23,130 nucleotides of DNA from a virus, in the IMG/VR virus record IMGVR_UViG_3300036945_000253, positions 1-23,130 of that record. One strand, given 5' to 3'. Both the position numbers and the translations under genes were made by a program. Shown here piece by piece: positions 7,801-16,000 of this stretch; position 1 is the stretch's first letter, and each line of letters starts with the position of its first letter. Below the pieces are notes generated by a model. It saw nothing but the letters and a program-made list of their open reading frames with translations. It was not told where the DNA came from and searched no databases.

Positions 7801-7917
7801 AACCGTATAGTTAAAGAATGCAGACCATGGACCAGTTTGTCCCTGATCATTGCTTGCTCTAAACCTAAAGGTCCAAGTTCCTGGGACTAAGCCCTGTATC
7901 GTCTTCTTATAGGCCAT
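4867..7917 (-). CDS. Minor tail/central fibre protein with FN3 domains
   Basis: A 1016-residue structural protein. Residues 1-40 look like the second half of an FN3 domain (G-L-V-P-G-T-W-T-F-R-F-R-A-S-N); three FN3 domains follow at about 46-137, 148-248 and 254-348, each with the Y-x-V-R or F-x-F-x-G strand and a proline-rich linker (T-P-P-P-V-P, T-T-P-P-A-P, T-T-V-P-A-A-P). Residues 350-400 (T-I-N-A-E-T-S-I-T-S-G-T-I-V-G ...) resemble the region after the FN3 domains in lambda J-like central fibre proteins. Residues 400-920 are a long Gly/Ser/Thr-rich beta region with I-G-G-W-N-I-type repeats, and the C-terminus (920-1016) is low in charge with T-G-G-G-T-T-G-T-V-T-L. Likely role: fibre at the tail tip and host contact. 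It starts in a TAATG overlap with the gene before. The receptor-binding end is probably C-terminal. Confidence 0.82.
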   Translation of the reverse strand: MAYKKTIQGLVPGTWTFRFRASNDQGQTGPWSAFFNYTVTGDQTPPPVPSKPQVTSVVGGVSVKWSDAGYVEPLDFNRVDVHVSTNGTTYTKFGSIASKGATITYVSTLGTGPFTFKFTGVDRSNNVSAFSEASDSVSAGSLDIDTTPPAPPSGLSVTAANDSADPSGSTGYADVSWTGSSSTDALGYYVRYGRSTTTWDAYMFIQHPQVTTRIFGLRSGTTYYFQVNATDGSNPTGYTPATPVSVLIPGDTTVPAAPTGLVAVAGFNNVVAYWNRNSENDVDLGRGTYQFQIDDNSDFSSPIQDRVVTGTVATFTGLTTNTTYYVRVRAIDSSGNQGTWTAGVSATPGTINAETSITSGTIVGNLIAANTIVGDKVVANTIDADRLKTNTGIVGKLFVGDDEGTNKITIDGTASVPAVYYGAGTYNNTNTPFYFDALGKFSLKDQLSWDGAALTVKGSLNVTQASTFGANVTLNSGGDILLNGGAIRATGNVGRVEIGSGGVFGYNATTGGTLQAAIYSSTGQLYAIGGTIGGWNIQPGSLTATNSNNELVGFYSDGSIYMGPNFSVGTDGSVTVSGTLNIIGTGSNIVQQDDLNGYATTGDLAGKADATLGNVASSSAIAKINSSAGSTNSTSIVGGVISTGVIKSSGYASATDGSAFSTSGTSINLDTGAITAKRFRINTSGDLFMQGDIYAESGTLSHGVAIGSSMKIFSANGLSGIYLNGETSSIVARDANTLQIMGGTFTSSTDSSYILVSSNNASDAQSGESVYGPTVSVRTDVDNYNTEQLWPLQNGIEVMRWNGYHGGGSYGANLFGPFRLHIERANEVANGIDYGGNTRIWMATPGDATMTIGPRSGSLSMGLLRLKATNIRLDGFKSGAGTYSNLRVDSSGYVSLGSSSASGTGDILGVTAGAGLTGGGTTGTVTLNVATADTGRIVVNANDIDLAQTAVIASTYTNPTITVDDYGRITSASNGTGGTSGGYTNGTGSSTSNKIFYTTGVQPTASFQAGDLWIVY

Positions 7918-8870
7918 TACAAATTAAATCCTAATCTGTATTCAATATCAAATGGGTATCCGCCTTCAACTACTAACGGTGTTGCAAGTAGTGATCTGCT
8001 GACTAGTGTCGCTTTATCAAGATCAGAGTACTCATCAAATCTAATACCATCCATTGTAACTACAGAAGAGGATGAACTTGCTACTGATACTGAAATGCTT
8101 GTTGTGTTTTGGATAAGCGGTGCTCCAGTTACAGTCATAGAAGAAAAATCAATTGTTTTAACGTTATAGCCTAAAGCCATATTAGCTGCAGGGATTGTAG
8201 CTGTATAGTAGTTTGAAGAATCATTTGCAAACTTAATCGATACAGATGTAGGTACAGATGAAGCAACATTAAATGCCACCTTCATTTTATCTCCAGCAGT
8301 ATAGCTTCCAACGTAAGAAGATATGTTGTCATATGTAGAAGTTGTAGTTCCGCCAGAAGCAGTAATCTGTAGTCCAGAATCACCAATTCTAAGTAGCGGT
8401 GTGCCCTCAAGATCATTAGAAACAAATACTACATTTGCTGGTGTTGACCAAGCTTCGTAGGTATCATCAAATACTGCTATCAAATCATTGTTATCGTTGA
8501 TATCGCTAATGCCGCCAAGCAGAACTCCACCTATTGAGGCAAGTCCTGCTTCTGTGATAACGCCCTTAAACACTGCTGGGAGAGTTGCTCTAAATACAAT
8601 TTGGGTTGGAGTTTGAGTTGCATCGACAGTCTTGAACTGTACTGGAACTGGGAAGATTTCAAATCCCATGAACTCGTCAGTAACAGCTGGAGTGCCTGTG
8701 CCTACTCCTAAAGTAATCTTAGTAGCATACTCATATGATTGCTTAGATAAGTAAGCAATTACTGAATCCTTACCCTTTGTGGTAATAATGTTTTTAGAAC
8801 GGTATACTTCAACACCGTTCTTATAGAATACATATTCTCCCTTAAGAGATTCTGTAGAATTCAACTTCAT
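7917..8870 (-). CDS. Minor tail or fibre protein with C-terminal beta-sandwich
   Basis: A 317-residue protein. Residues 1-90 (G-E-Y-V-F-Y-K-N-G, I-I-T-T-K-G-K-D-S-V-I-A-Y-L, then I-T-L-G-V-G-T-G-T) match the general layout of fibre N-terminal domains, where a helix after K-D is followed by a G-x-G-T-x-P-A strand. Residues about 145-285 look like a galactose-binding-type or carbohydrate-binding jelly roll (V-F-V-S-N-D-L-E-G-T-P-L-L-R ... M-D-G-I-R-F-D-E-Y). ATG at 8870 has GGGAG 9 bases upstream and overlaps the previous gene by 29 bases. Together with its two downstream neighbours it would form the adsorption apparatus. Sugar binding is inferred from fold resemblance only. Confidence 0.74.
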   Translation of the reverse strand: MKLNSTESLKGEYVFYKNGVEVYRSKNIITTKGKDSVIAYLSKQSYEYATKITLGVGTGTPAVTDEFMGFEIFPVPVQFKTVDATQTPTQIVFRATLPAVFKGVITEAGLASIGGVLLGGISDINDNNDLIAVFDDTYEAWSTPANVVFVSNDLEGTPLLRIGDSGLQITASGGTTTSTYDNISSYVGSYTAGDKMKVAFNVASSVPTSVSIKFANDSSNYYTATIPAANMALGYNVKTIDFSSMTVTGAPLIQNTTSISVSVASSSSSVVTMDGIRFDEYSDLDKATLVSRSLLATPLVVEGGYPFDIEYRLGFNL

Positions 8871-9240
8871 AGAAATCCGCTCCCGTCAGATCAGGTAGTG
8901 TAGCAATAACATCTGCCATATATGTACCATCTCCAGTAAATTTTCCAACCTGGCTAAACTCAACAGTAGTAATTACGCCAAGAGGTGTGTTCTCAAGCTC
9001 TTCATCAAATGGCAGCTCGATGTCGTACTCTTCTTTGTCCATTGTTTGATCAACAACGTCAACAGTCTTTCCTTCATACTGCTCTGCAGTATTTACCCCG
9101 CCTTGCTTTACATAGGTATAGCCATAGGGATCTTCTTGATTTTTACCGCCTACTAGGTCTGCGTCTTGGTCACCTGGACCAAATAGGTCTTCAGTGCCTT
9201 TTACTTGCCTATTTGAATAGGTTACTTTAGATTTTGTCAT
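8842..9240 (-). CDS. Hypothetical virion protein, 132 residues
   Basis: Starts at ATG 9240 in an ATGA overlap with the hub gene, with AGGAAG upstream. Residues 1-75 are polar, acidic and probably disordered (many Asp, Gln, Gly). Residues 85-132 look like a small beta domain (G-V-I-T-T-V-E-F-S-Q-V-G-K-F-T-G-D-G-T-Y ... F-Y-E-V-E-F-Y-R-I). There is no catalytic signature. Its position between the hub and the fibre proteins suggests a linker or adaptor in the tail tip. I do not recognise the family. Confidence 0.68.
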   Translation of the reverse strand: MTKSKVTYSNRQVKGTEDLFGPGDQDADLVGGKNQEDPYGYTYVKQGGVNTAEQYEGKTVDVVDQTMDKEEYDIELPFDEELENTPLGVITTVEFSQVGKFTGDGTYMADVIATLPDLTGADFYEVEFYRIS

Positions 9241-12200
9241 GACACTTCCTGTAGCGTTAAACTAGTAGTCAGCCCGTCTTGGAATGACTGGCTAATTCCA
9301 GTCACAATAAACGAGTGCGTTGAAGAAGACAGACCTAAATCTGGATGCTCAACATCTACTGTATCTCCTAATTGTACCAGAGGATTGCTAAATATTTCAA
9401 CATTTACATTAATAACGTCATTAGTTTTACCATTTTTAACCACTGAGGATTTAGACTTAATAAAATCAGCTAACCCCTTGGCCTGATCATAAGACTGAAT
9501 CCACTCTGAGTCTACCTCAAACTTTGCGTCATCTGACCTAGCCTTTGATATAGAAATCTTATACTCCTTGGCATCAAATTTCTTTAATGCATAACCAATT
9601 AGTTTAGGATATTGCGCTGTAGCAGTTCCTGGGAATGAGCTAGATAATGAAGTAGGAAATGTTGACTCATTGATCAAGGCTATCTTGGCTCTGAATGAAT
9701 TAGACGAAAGGATAGTAGCTCCGTATCTAGTTATAGATGCGCCTGCAGCAATTTTAACTGGGGTAGCTGGGAACTTCAAATAATCAAACTCTTCAATTCT
9801 AATCTCTCTAATTACTGGATAGAACTCATAGTAGTCATATGTATTATCTTGGTTAGGCTTATTCACTGCTCCTAGATATCCCGCCGCAACTACCTCTGTT
9901 GTAAATCCTCTGATTGAGTCTGCAAAGAATGCTCCGTCCTGTAGGGATCCAGAATCATTTGCTCCCCAAGCGCCGAACTTTGAGAAGAAGGCTGTGCTGT
10001 CTCCAGCCACAAAAACTCCTGCCTTTGTAGTTCTTGGTAGTGGAGTTGAGTCTTCAACCTGACAAATTAACTGCCCCATGATGTATAAATCTAGGCACAT
10101 CTTTTTGTTTCTTTCTATTCTAAGAACTTGAATATCATAATCTTGAACAGTCTCAAAGGAAACGCTGTCCTTGAATACAGTATTTTCGCTATCTCTCTTG
10201 AACTTATCTTGAACAGAATCTATTGACGCAATATTGGTTCTTACACCAGAAGTAAGCTTATATATATTAATAGTCTTATTTGCATTGGCTTTGCCATAAG
10301 ACTCTACAGTAGCTCCTAGAGCAAACTCTATAAAATATCCGCTGTTATTTGATTCATTGTAGTCTATTGCTATTCCGCCCAGGCTATCTGTATCATTATC
10401 AACTTCAGTAGGCTCTTTTAAGACAATACGCATTGTAGTCTCAAATCTCTTGTAATTATCTTTCTTTAAGGTGACTAGCCCAAGCTGAATATTCTTTCTA
10501 CGCTCTGCTGGCTTAGTTTCCTTAAGTGTACTCTTGCCAGATGTATTATCTGTTGACAAGCGAAGTGCTGAGTTCTCTATGCTAAAGGTTGGATTATTTA
10601 CAAATGTAGAGGAAGCTGTACCTACTTTAGCTGTCCTAATAGACCAGGCCCCATTATCGGGGCTAGCTGCAGAGTGTGCCTTTTCTGTTGTTCCAAACTG
10701 CCCACGCTTAACCCCAGTAAGCTTTCCTGTATGATTAATAAATGCTATGCCAGGATCTGATGCTATTAGTGACTGGTACTCTTCTTTGCTCTGTATCTTT
10801 TTTTCTTCTTGCCCACGTCCATCATTATATTGAACCAAAAACTTTGTACCATCGTAATAAATGATTTCTCCATTTATATATAGGTACCCCTTATAAGAAA
10901 TTATGCCATCTGCAATAACTAGCTTAGGCTCAGAATTTTTTTGAATGATCTGCTGGGTAGAAGGCACCTTTATTTGTATATCAGCTGTGCCCATAGGAAT
11001 AGCATAAGCTAGTCTTGTTGCTCCCAATGTCCACTCTGTTGGAGGCTCCCAGATAGTTGTGGCATAGCTTGCTCCTCTAAATCCTATGACAGCATCCTTA
11101 TTTGTTGAAGACTGTGCAGCATTGTATGTTGTTAGAACATCGTTCTGGACTTCATATCCTCTAGCAGCATACTTGACTACTAGGTTACCTATTCTTGGCT
11201 TTGCACTTTGCTCAAAGTTTAAGATGTTGGGAAGAGTAGTTCCGCTTTTATTATAAGTAAGAAGCTGCTCTGTTGTCTGTGCGTCTAGCACGTTGCCCTT
11301 TGCTTTAAATACTGGTCTTCCAACTTCGTCAAAAAATACAGCTGACTGGTATGAGACGCATAGCTGCTGAAGAGTATCCCAGAATGTTTGCTCATTGCTC
11401 ATCCAGAAAGTTCCTACTGTTTCATTAAGACTATTCTCAACATTGATAATAGCTTCATTAAGTCCTATTGCATCAAATGCAGTTCTCATCGCTTTGCCAA
11501 TTGTATACTTTGGACCAATAACCATATCAGGAGCAGTTGTCTGCTGAAGAATCTTTGCCATATCGTAGCACTCAACTGAAGCAGTTGTGTTTGGGCTTAT
11601 GCTCCAAGAATCCATAAATCCAGTAAATTGAGGAATTACATCTGATCCAATAATAGAATAAATCTTAACCCCAACACGCTTATCTAGTATTCCATAGTAC
11701 TTTGCAGATTCTTTTTCATAGCTAAAATCATTTAGTGTATTATCAAATGCTACAGATGCTGAATTAGAGCTTATCTGTCCTACTGGTAGAACACCGCCAT
11801 CCTCAAAAAGGTTCTTCTGTATGCTCCAAGAAACTACGTCTGCTGAGACATCCGCCTCTAGTCTAGGAGATATTTCAATGATCTCAAGTGGGTAGTAGCC
11901 AACATTGACTGTCTCCACCAAAACCTTTATGCCAGAAATCGTATCTACATTTGTAGATATAGATGGAGACGTATGCTTTGTTGTGCTCCATGTAGTGCCG
12001 TTATAGTAAATTATTAATCCGCCTGCAGTCAGGCCATTAGTATTATCATAAGCAAATAGCTGAGTCCAGGCATTATTCTTAAATCCATAAACCTTAAACT
12101 TTTTAGGAGTTGAGTGTGCTGTTTCAAACTTTACGACAATCTTATTAGTCTTGAATGATCTATCATACTTTGCATATATGGACTTATTAACGGCAGTAGA

Positions 12201-12614
12201 AGACTGTCCTTTTCTAAGTAATGCCCAATACTTATATCCGTCATCTTTTGATACAAAGTAGTTTCTTATAGGATTTGTATATGATGTTGTTACGGCAGAT
12301 ATTGCTCCGTAGATTCCCTTTAGGATCCCGCCAACATATGTTCCATTATGAACAGCATATTCTCCAGGTCTAATAAAGCTAACAACTGAAGTTAGAGGAT
12401 AGACCTCTTCCTTATATCTATCATAATTGGTTGAAGTTTCAATTACTTTAAGGTCGCCAGTTTCTTCATCATAAGAGTAGAGGGCAGAATCATCGATACC
12501 CATTTCAGTAATTCCAGCATGTATATTATAGTTCCACTCAAGCATGACCTTCTGTGAAGTTTGTAAATTATGCTGAGTATCTATAGCTGATTTAGCATTT
12601 GGAAAGCTTAACAT
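9237..12614 (-). CDS. Tail hub/baseplate minor tail protein (Tal-like position) with lectin-like domain
   Basis: A 1125-residue protein starting at 12614 in a TAATG overlap, with a perfect AGGAGG. Apparent parts: residues 1-260 carry a beta-rich region with a discoidin-like stretch (F-K-V-Y-G-F-K-N-N-A-W ... I-E-I-S-P-R-L); 265-520 look like the hub fold of siphovirus tip proteins (V-E-C-Y-D-M-A-K-I-L-Q followed by helices with G-K-A-M-R-T-A-F-D-A-I-G-L); 655-885 form a concanavalin/LamG-type jelly roll (R-F-E-T-T-M-R-I-V-L, G-Y-F-I-E-F, R-I-E-R-N, K-A-G-V-F-V-A-G); 1010-1125 form a final beta domain (V-N-V-E-I-F-S-N-P-L-V-Q-L-G-D-T-V-D-V) common at the end of hub proteins. It follows the distal-tail-like gene, the usual place for the hub that closes the tube and holds the fibres. 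No peptidase or lysozyme motif was seen. Family assignment is by position and pattern. Confidence 0.78.
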   Translation of the reverse strand: MLSFPNAKSAIDTQHNLQTSQKVMLEWNYNIHAGITEMGIDDSALYSYDEETGDLKVIETSTNYDRYKEEVYPLTSVVSFIRPGEYAVHNGTYVGGILKGIYGAISAVTTSYTNPIRNYFVSKDDGYKYWALLRKGQSSTAVNKSIYAKYDRSFKTNKIVVKFETAHSTPKKFKVYGFKNNAWTQLFAYDNTNGLTAGGLIIYYNGTTWSTTKHTSPSISTNVDTISGIKVLVETVNVGYYPLEIIEISPRLEADVSADVVSWSIQKNLFEDGGVLPVGQISSNSASVAFDNTLNDFSYEKESAKYYGILDKRVGVKIYSIIGSDVIPQFTGFMDSWSISPNTTASVECYDMAKILQQTTAPDMVIGPKYTIGKAMRTAFDAIGLNEAIINVENSLNETVGTFWMSNEQTFWDTLQQLCVSYQSAVFFDEVGRPVFKAKGNVLDAQTTEQLLTYNKSGTTLPNILNFEQSAKPRIGNLVVKYAARGYEVQNDVLTTYNAAQSSTNKDAVIGFRGASYATTIWEPPTEWTLGATRLAYAIPMGTADIQIKVPSTQQIIQKNSEPKLVIADGIISYKGYLYINGEIIYYDGTKFLVQYNDGRGQEEKKIQSKEEYQSLIASDPGIAFINHTGKLTGVKRGQFGTTEKAHSAASPDNGAWSIRTAKVGTASSTFVNNPTFSIENSALRLSTDNTSGKSTLKETKPAERRKNIQLGLVTLKKDNYKRFETTMRIVLKEPTEVDNDTDSLGGIAIDYNESNNSGYFIEFALGATVESYGKANANKTINIYKLTSGVRTNIASIDSVQDKFKRDSENTVFKDSVSFETVQDYDIQVLRIERNKKMCLDLYIMGQLICQVEDSTPLPRTTKAGVFVAGDSTAFFSKFGAWGANDSGSLQDGAFFADSIRGFTTEVVAAGYLGAVNKPNQDNTYDYYEFYPVIREIRIEEFDYLKFPATPVKIAAGASITRYGATILSSNSFRAKIALINESTFPTSLSSSFPGTATAQYPKLIGYALKKFDAKEYKISISKARSDDAKFEVDSEWIQSYDQAKGLADFIKSKSSVVKNGKTNDVINVNVEIFSNPLVQLGDTVDVEHPDLGLSSSTHSFIVTGISQSFQDGLTTSLTLQEVS

Positions 12615-13069
12615 TAAACCTCCTCTAGCGCTATTTGAATATTCATCCTCATGTATGGCGTAGTCGCTGACGGATTACGCTTTATTATCTCAAATGAGCA
12701 TGATGAAAAATTAACTAAAAACTCCTGATATGTGTTTGCACCCGTGGTGCTAAATTTTTGAACAACTTTAATATAAAAAGGCTGAGTATTATTTTTGTAA
12801 AATTCGTAGATCTGGCTTCCAGCCCAACCACCGTCTACTGTATATTGAGACATATTTGGGACATCTCTCCAAGAAAGATCAAACTTATGCTTTTGAGCAA
12901 TAACATTTTTTCTCATAGTTCCATTAGCAGTTCTTTGGCTAGTAGATATTTCTTCCATATTTACGCTAAGGGCTGACCTGTTATGATCAGTAATTTTTGT
13001 ATACTCTGTTGCGCCGACACCCTTAATATAAATTAAGGAGTCTTTCAATCCATTAACTAACCATGTCAT
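12614..13069 (-). CDS. Distal tail protein-like minor tail protein
   Basis: A 151-residue protein directly after the tape measure gene, starting at 13069 in an ATGA overlap with it. The sequence is beta-rich (S-L-I-Y-I-K-G, K-F-D-L-S-W-R-D-V-P, Q-P-F-Y-I-K-V-V-Q-K-F, and F-L-V-N-F-S-S-C-S-F-E-I-I-K-R ending in I-Q-I-A-L-E-E). In siphoviruses this slot is normally held by the distal tail protein, a ring that joins the tube to the hub; its usual length is greater, so this would be a compact form containing only the tube-like domain. W-R-D-V-P and the even strand pattern fit a tail-tube-type fold, but no decisive motif is visible. Position is the main evidence. Confidence 0.7.
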   Translation of the reverse strand: MTWLVNGLKDSLIYIKGVGATEYTKITDHNRSALSVNMEEISTSQRTANGTMRKNVIAQKHKFDLSWRDVPNMSQYTVDGGWAGSQIYEFYKNNTQPFYIKVVQKFSTTGANTYQEFLVNFSSCSFEIIKRNPSATTPYMRMNIQIALEEV

Positions 13070-16000
13070 ACGCTCATATACCTCATATCTGTAGTTCTCT
13101 TAACTTCGGCTCCAAGATCCTTCTTAATTTTAGCAATGATTTCATCCGAACTGCATCCTGGCTCTGTAATATTGATATTACCAATGGAAACATTAACGCT
13201 AGAGTCTTTACGACTTCCCGCATCTTGCATGTTTTCAAATACTCTTGGATCAACCTGTCTTCTATTAAGTCTTTCCATATTAGCAACACCATAGTAATTA
13301 ACTGCCCTAGCGCTTTGCATAAATTCTCCTCTAGAGGCTCTTATCAGGTTAGAGTCTGAAACTGAAGTTCCAACCCCACCCATGTACCCCCCGCCTGCAT
13401 AACCCTTAACGCTTCCGCCCATCCAAAGGCCCTGTGCATTTTTTGCTCTTATGAGGTCGTTCTTCTTTTCATCATATCTATACTTTTCTCCAAATATAGT
13501 TATAATTTCATTATCTACAAAAGGCTCTCCTCTTCCAGCTGCAGCTGCAATAATTGCTTTCTTCTGTTCTCCTCCTAGTGCTGAGGCCACGTCGCCCTTG
13601 CCTTCTGCTACTGTTACTCCTGCGATAGCGCCGAGTTCTGTAATATTCTTAGGATTCTTTGCTGTTCCAGCAGGGGCATTTAGTCCAGCGGCTAAACCAG
13701 CCATCTCTGCTTTTATTGAAGAGAATGTGCTCGATAGTGTTGCCATAGCAGCCTTGAGCGCTTCTGGGCTAAGCATTCCCTTAAACTTTGACTCGAACCC
13801 AATATACTCTGGGCTCTTTATAAACTCTTCTAAAGTCATTCCAATCTTGCCACTCTTCTTGAATCCATCAACAAGAGAGGTTATTGCGCCATTAACATTA
13901 TCCTCTAGCAGTTTAGCTTTTCCAGCAGTATTACTCATTGCTGTAGAAGCTCCATCTAGATTCTTTAGCTTATCCTGTAAAGCTTTTTTCTTATCATCGT
14001 TAGCTATGTCTTTTTCAGTTTTAGCCTTGTCCTGCATAAATCTTAATGACTCAGCCTGCATATCCAGCTGAGCTCTTAGTGCGCCTTCCATATCTCCAGA
14101 GCTAAGTGCTCCAAGATAATCTAAAGCAAGGTTTCTTCTCTTCTCTTCGTACTTAAGCTGAAGCTCTTTAATCTTATTGATATTGGCTTCTTTACGAGCA
14201 ATTTCATCAAGTGCGTCAAGCTGTGCCTGTATTGCTTTTTTAGCAGCGTCATTATTTCCTCCGCCACCTCCTGCAAACATATTGCCGATAGAAGACTGAA
14301 GATCTCCCTTTGCCTTAGTTAGAGCTTCGTTTGCCTGGTAGAGCTCAAACTTTGCACGAATCATCATTCCGTCATAACCATTTAGTTCTTCTAGGCTTGT
14401 TATGACTCCCTCAACACGCATCTTCATCGCAAGCAATATGTCAGATGAAGCTACACCATTTCTTTGAAGTCCAGCTAGAACAACCTTGTCTGTCTTAGTA
14501 AGTCCACTAATTGAATTAATGACACCGTTTAAAGCTTCTTCCGTGATGTCTCCTGCTGCTGCAACCTGCTTCATTGAGTCAGCAAATGTCGCCGCATCCT
14601 GGTTTGCCATAGCATTATTTATTGCTTCGATTGCTTGGGCCGTAGCTGTTCCAGATGTAGCTTCTGCTTTTTGTGCTGCAGTAAGCTTTGCGTATGCATC
14701 TGATAGCTCATTAATATATTTAATTTGATCTGCTGTATATCCACCAGACTCAACACCACCTTGTGTTGCTAAACGCATAGCTGACTTAGAATCAAATCCA
14801 TACCTGATTGATTCATCAAGCTTCTTGCCATAGTCAGTATTAGTTACAAATCCTTTACCAATCTTATTCATGTTTATGCCCACGGCTTCTGATGCAGAGG
14901 TTCCAGATAAACCAGTTAACATCATCTTAAGATCTGTGGCAAATCCTTCCTTGCCTGCTGCCTTAAGAATTGCTGCCATCATCTGCTTTGCTGTTTCTTC
15001 TGAAACACCTGCAGCAATATATGAAAGATACTGAGCCCTAAACTCATCCTTGACTTCTGCAAAAGTGTCTGCGCCCTTTGTCTTTTCACGAAGTGCTCCA
15101 GTTGAAGTTGCAGTACTAGCTTCTAAGGCTGCTTTTGCAAGTAGGTCCAAGGCAGAGGCTGCCTCTGCAGACTTTCCAACAATTTGCGTAAGCTGAACAT
15201 CTCCAATAGTTTTAAGATTTACTCCAGCTGCTTTTGCGTACTCTTTATCAATCTGATATTGCTTTACATTTAATGCTGCTATATCTCTTAGTCTGTCTAG
15301 GGTCTTCCAAAGAGCTGTAGCTGCTGGTATTATTGCACCTAGCGCAGCTCCTACTCCAGCTCCAATTGGACCAAACATCATTCCCATAGATGCACCCATC
15401 ATTGCTCCACCAGCAATATTTCCAGCAGTATTGGCTGCGCCACTACCTCCAGTAGGCATCATTGAAGCGCCTAGACCCAATCCCATCATAGCCATAGATG
15501 ATCCCATTCCTGGCTTCATTAATCCCTTAATCCCTTGCTTAGAAAACATTCCCTTAACCTTGGAGAATCTTCCCCCAGCTACAATCTGAGCTCCGCCTGC
15601 TGTACCATTGTCTGCACCCATTACAGCTGATGCACTATTTGCAGCAATTACTGCTTCTTCAATCTCTCTTTGTGTTTCTAATTCTAACTTTTCTTTAGCA
15701 ATCTGAAGTTTTCCTATAGCTGCACGAACCTTTGGATTTTTAGCAGCATCATCTGCGGCTAGCATATTTCCAGCAGAGTCAAATACTTGAGCTACTCCAT
15801 CAACAAACTTAATTGTTACAACGCCTAGTCTCTTTGTCTTTGTGTCGACTACACCAGAAAGACCAGCAACCTGTGACTTGAAGTTTGCTTCTGACTGCTG
15901 AATTGAAGTTGCCAACTGAGTAAAAGCCAGAGCCGAAAGGTTAGCTAAGTTTTGTGCAAGTCCCGTAGCACCGTTACTTTTTGTAAGTAGCCACTTTGAC

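Noticed and set aside
13451-14071. A 206-codon open frame on the plus strand within the tape measure gene
   Set aside because: It is the exact antisense of a strongly supported gene, with no ribosome site or plus-strand neighbours. Ala-, Leu- and Ser-rich genes often leave open complementary frames.
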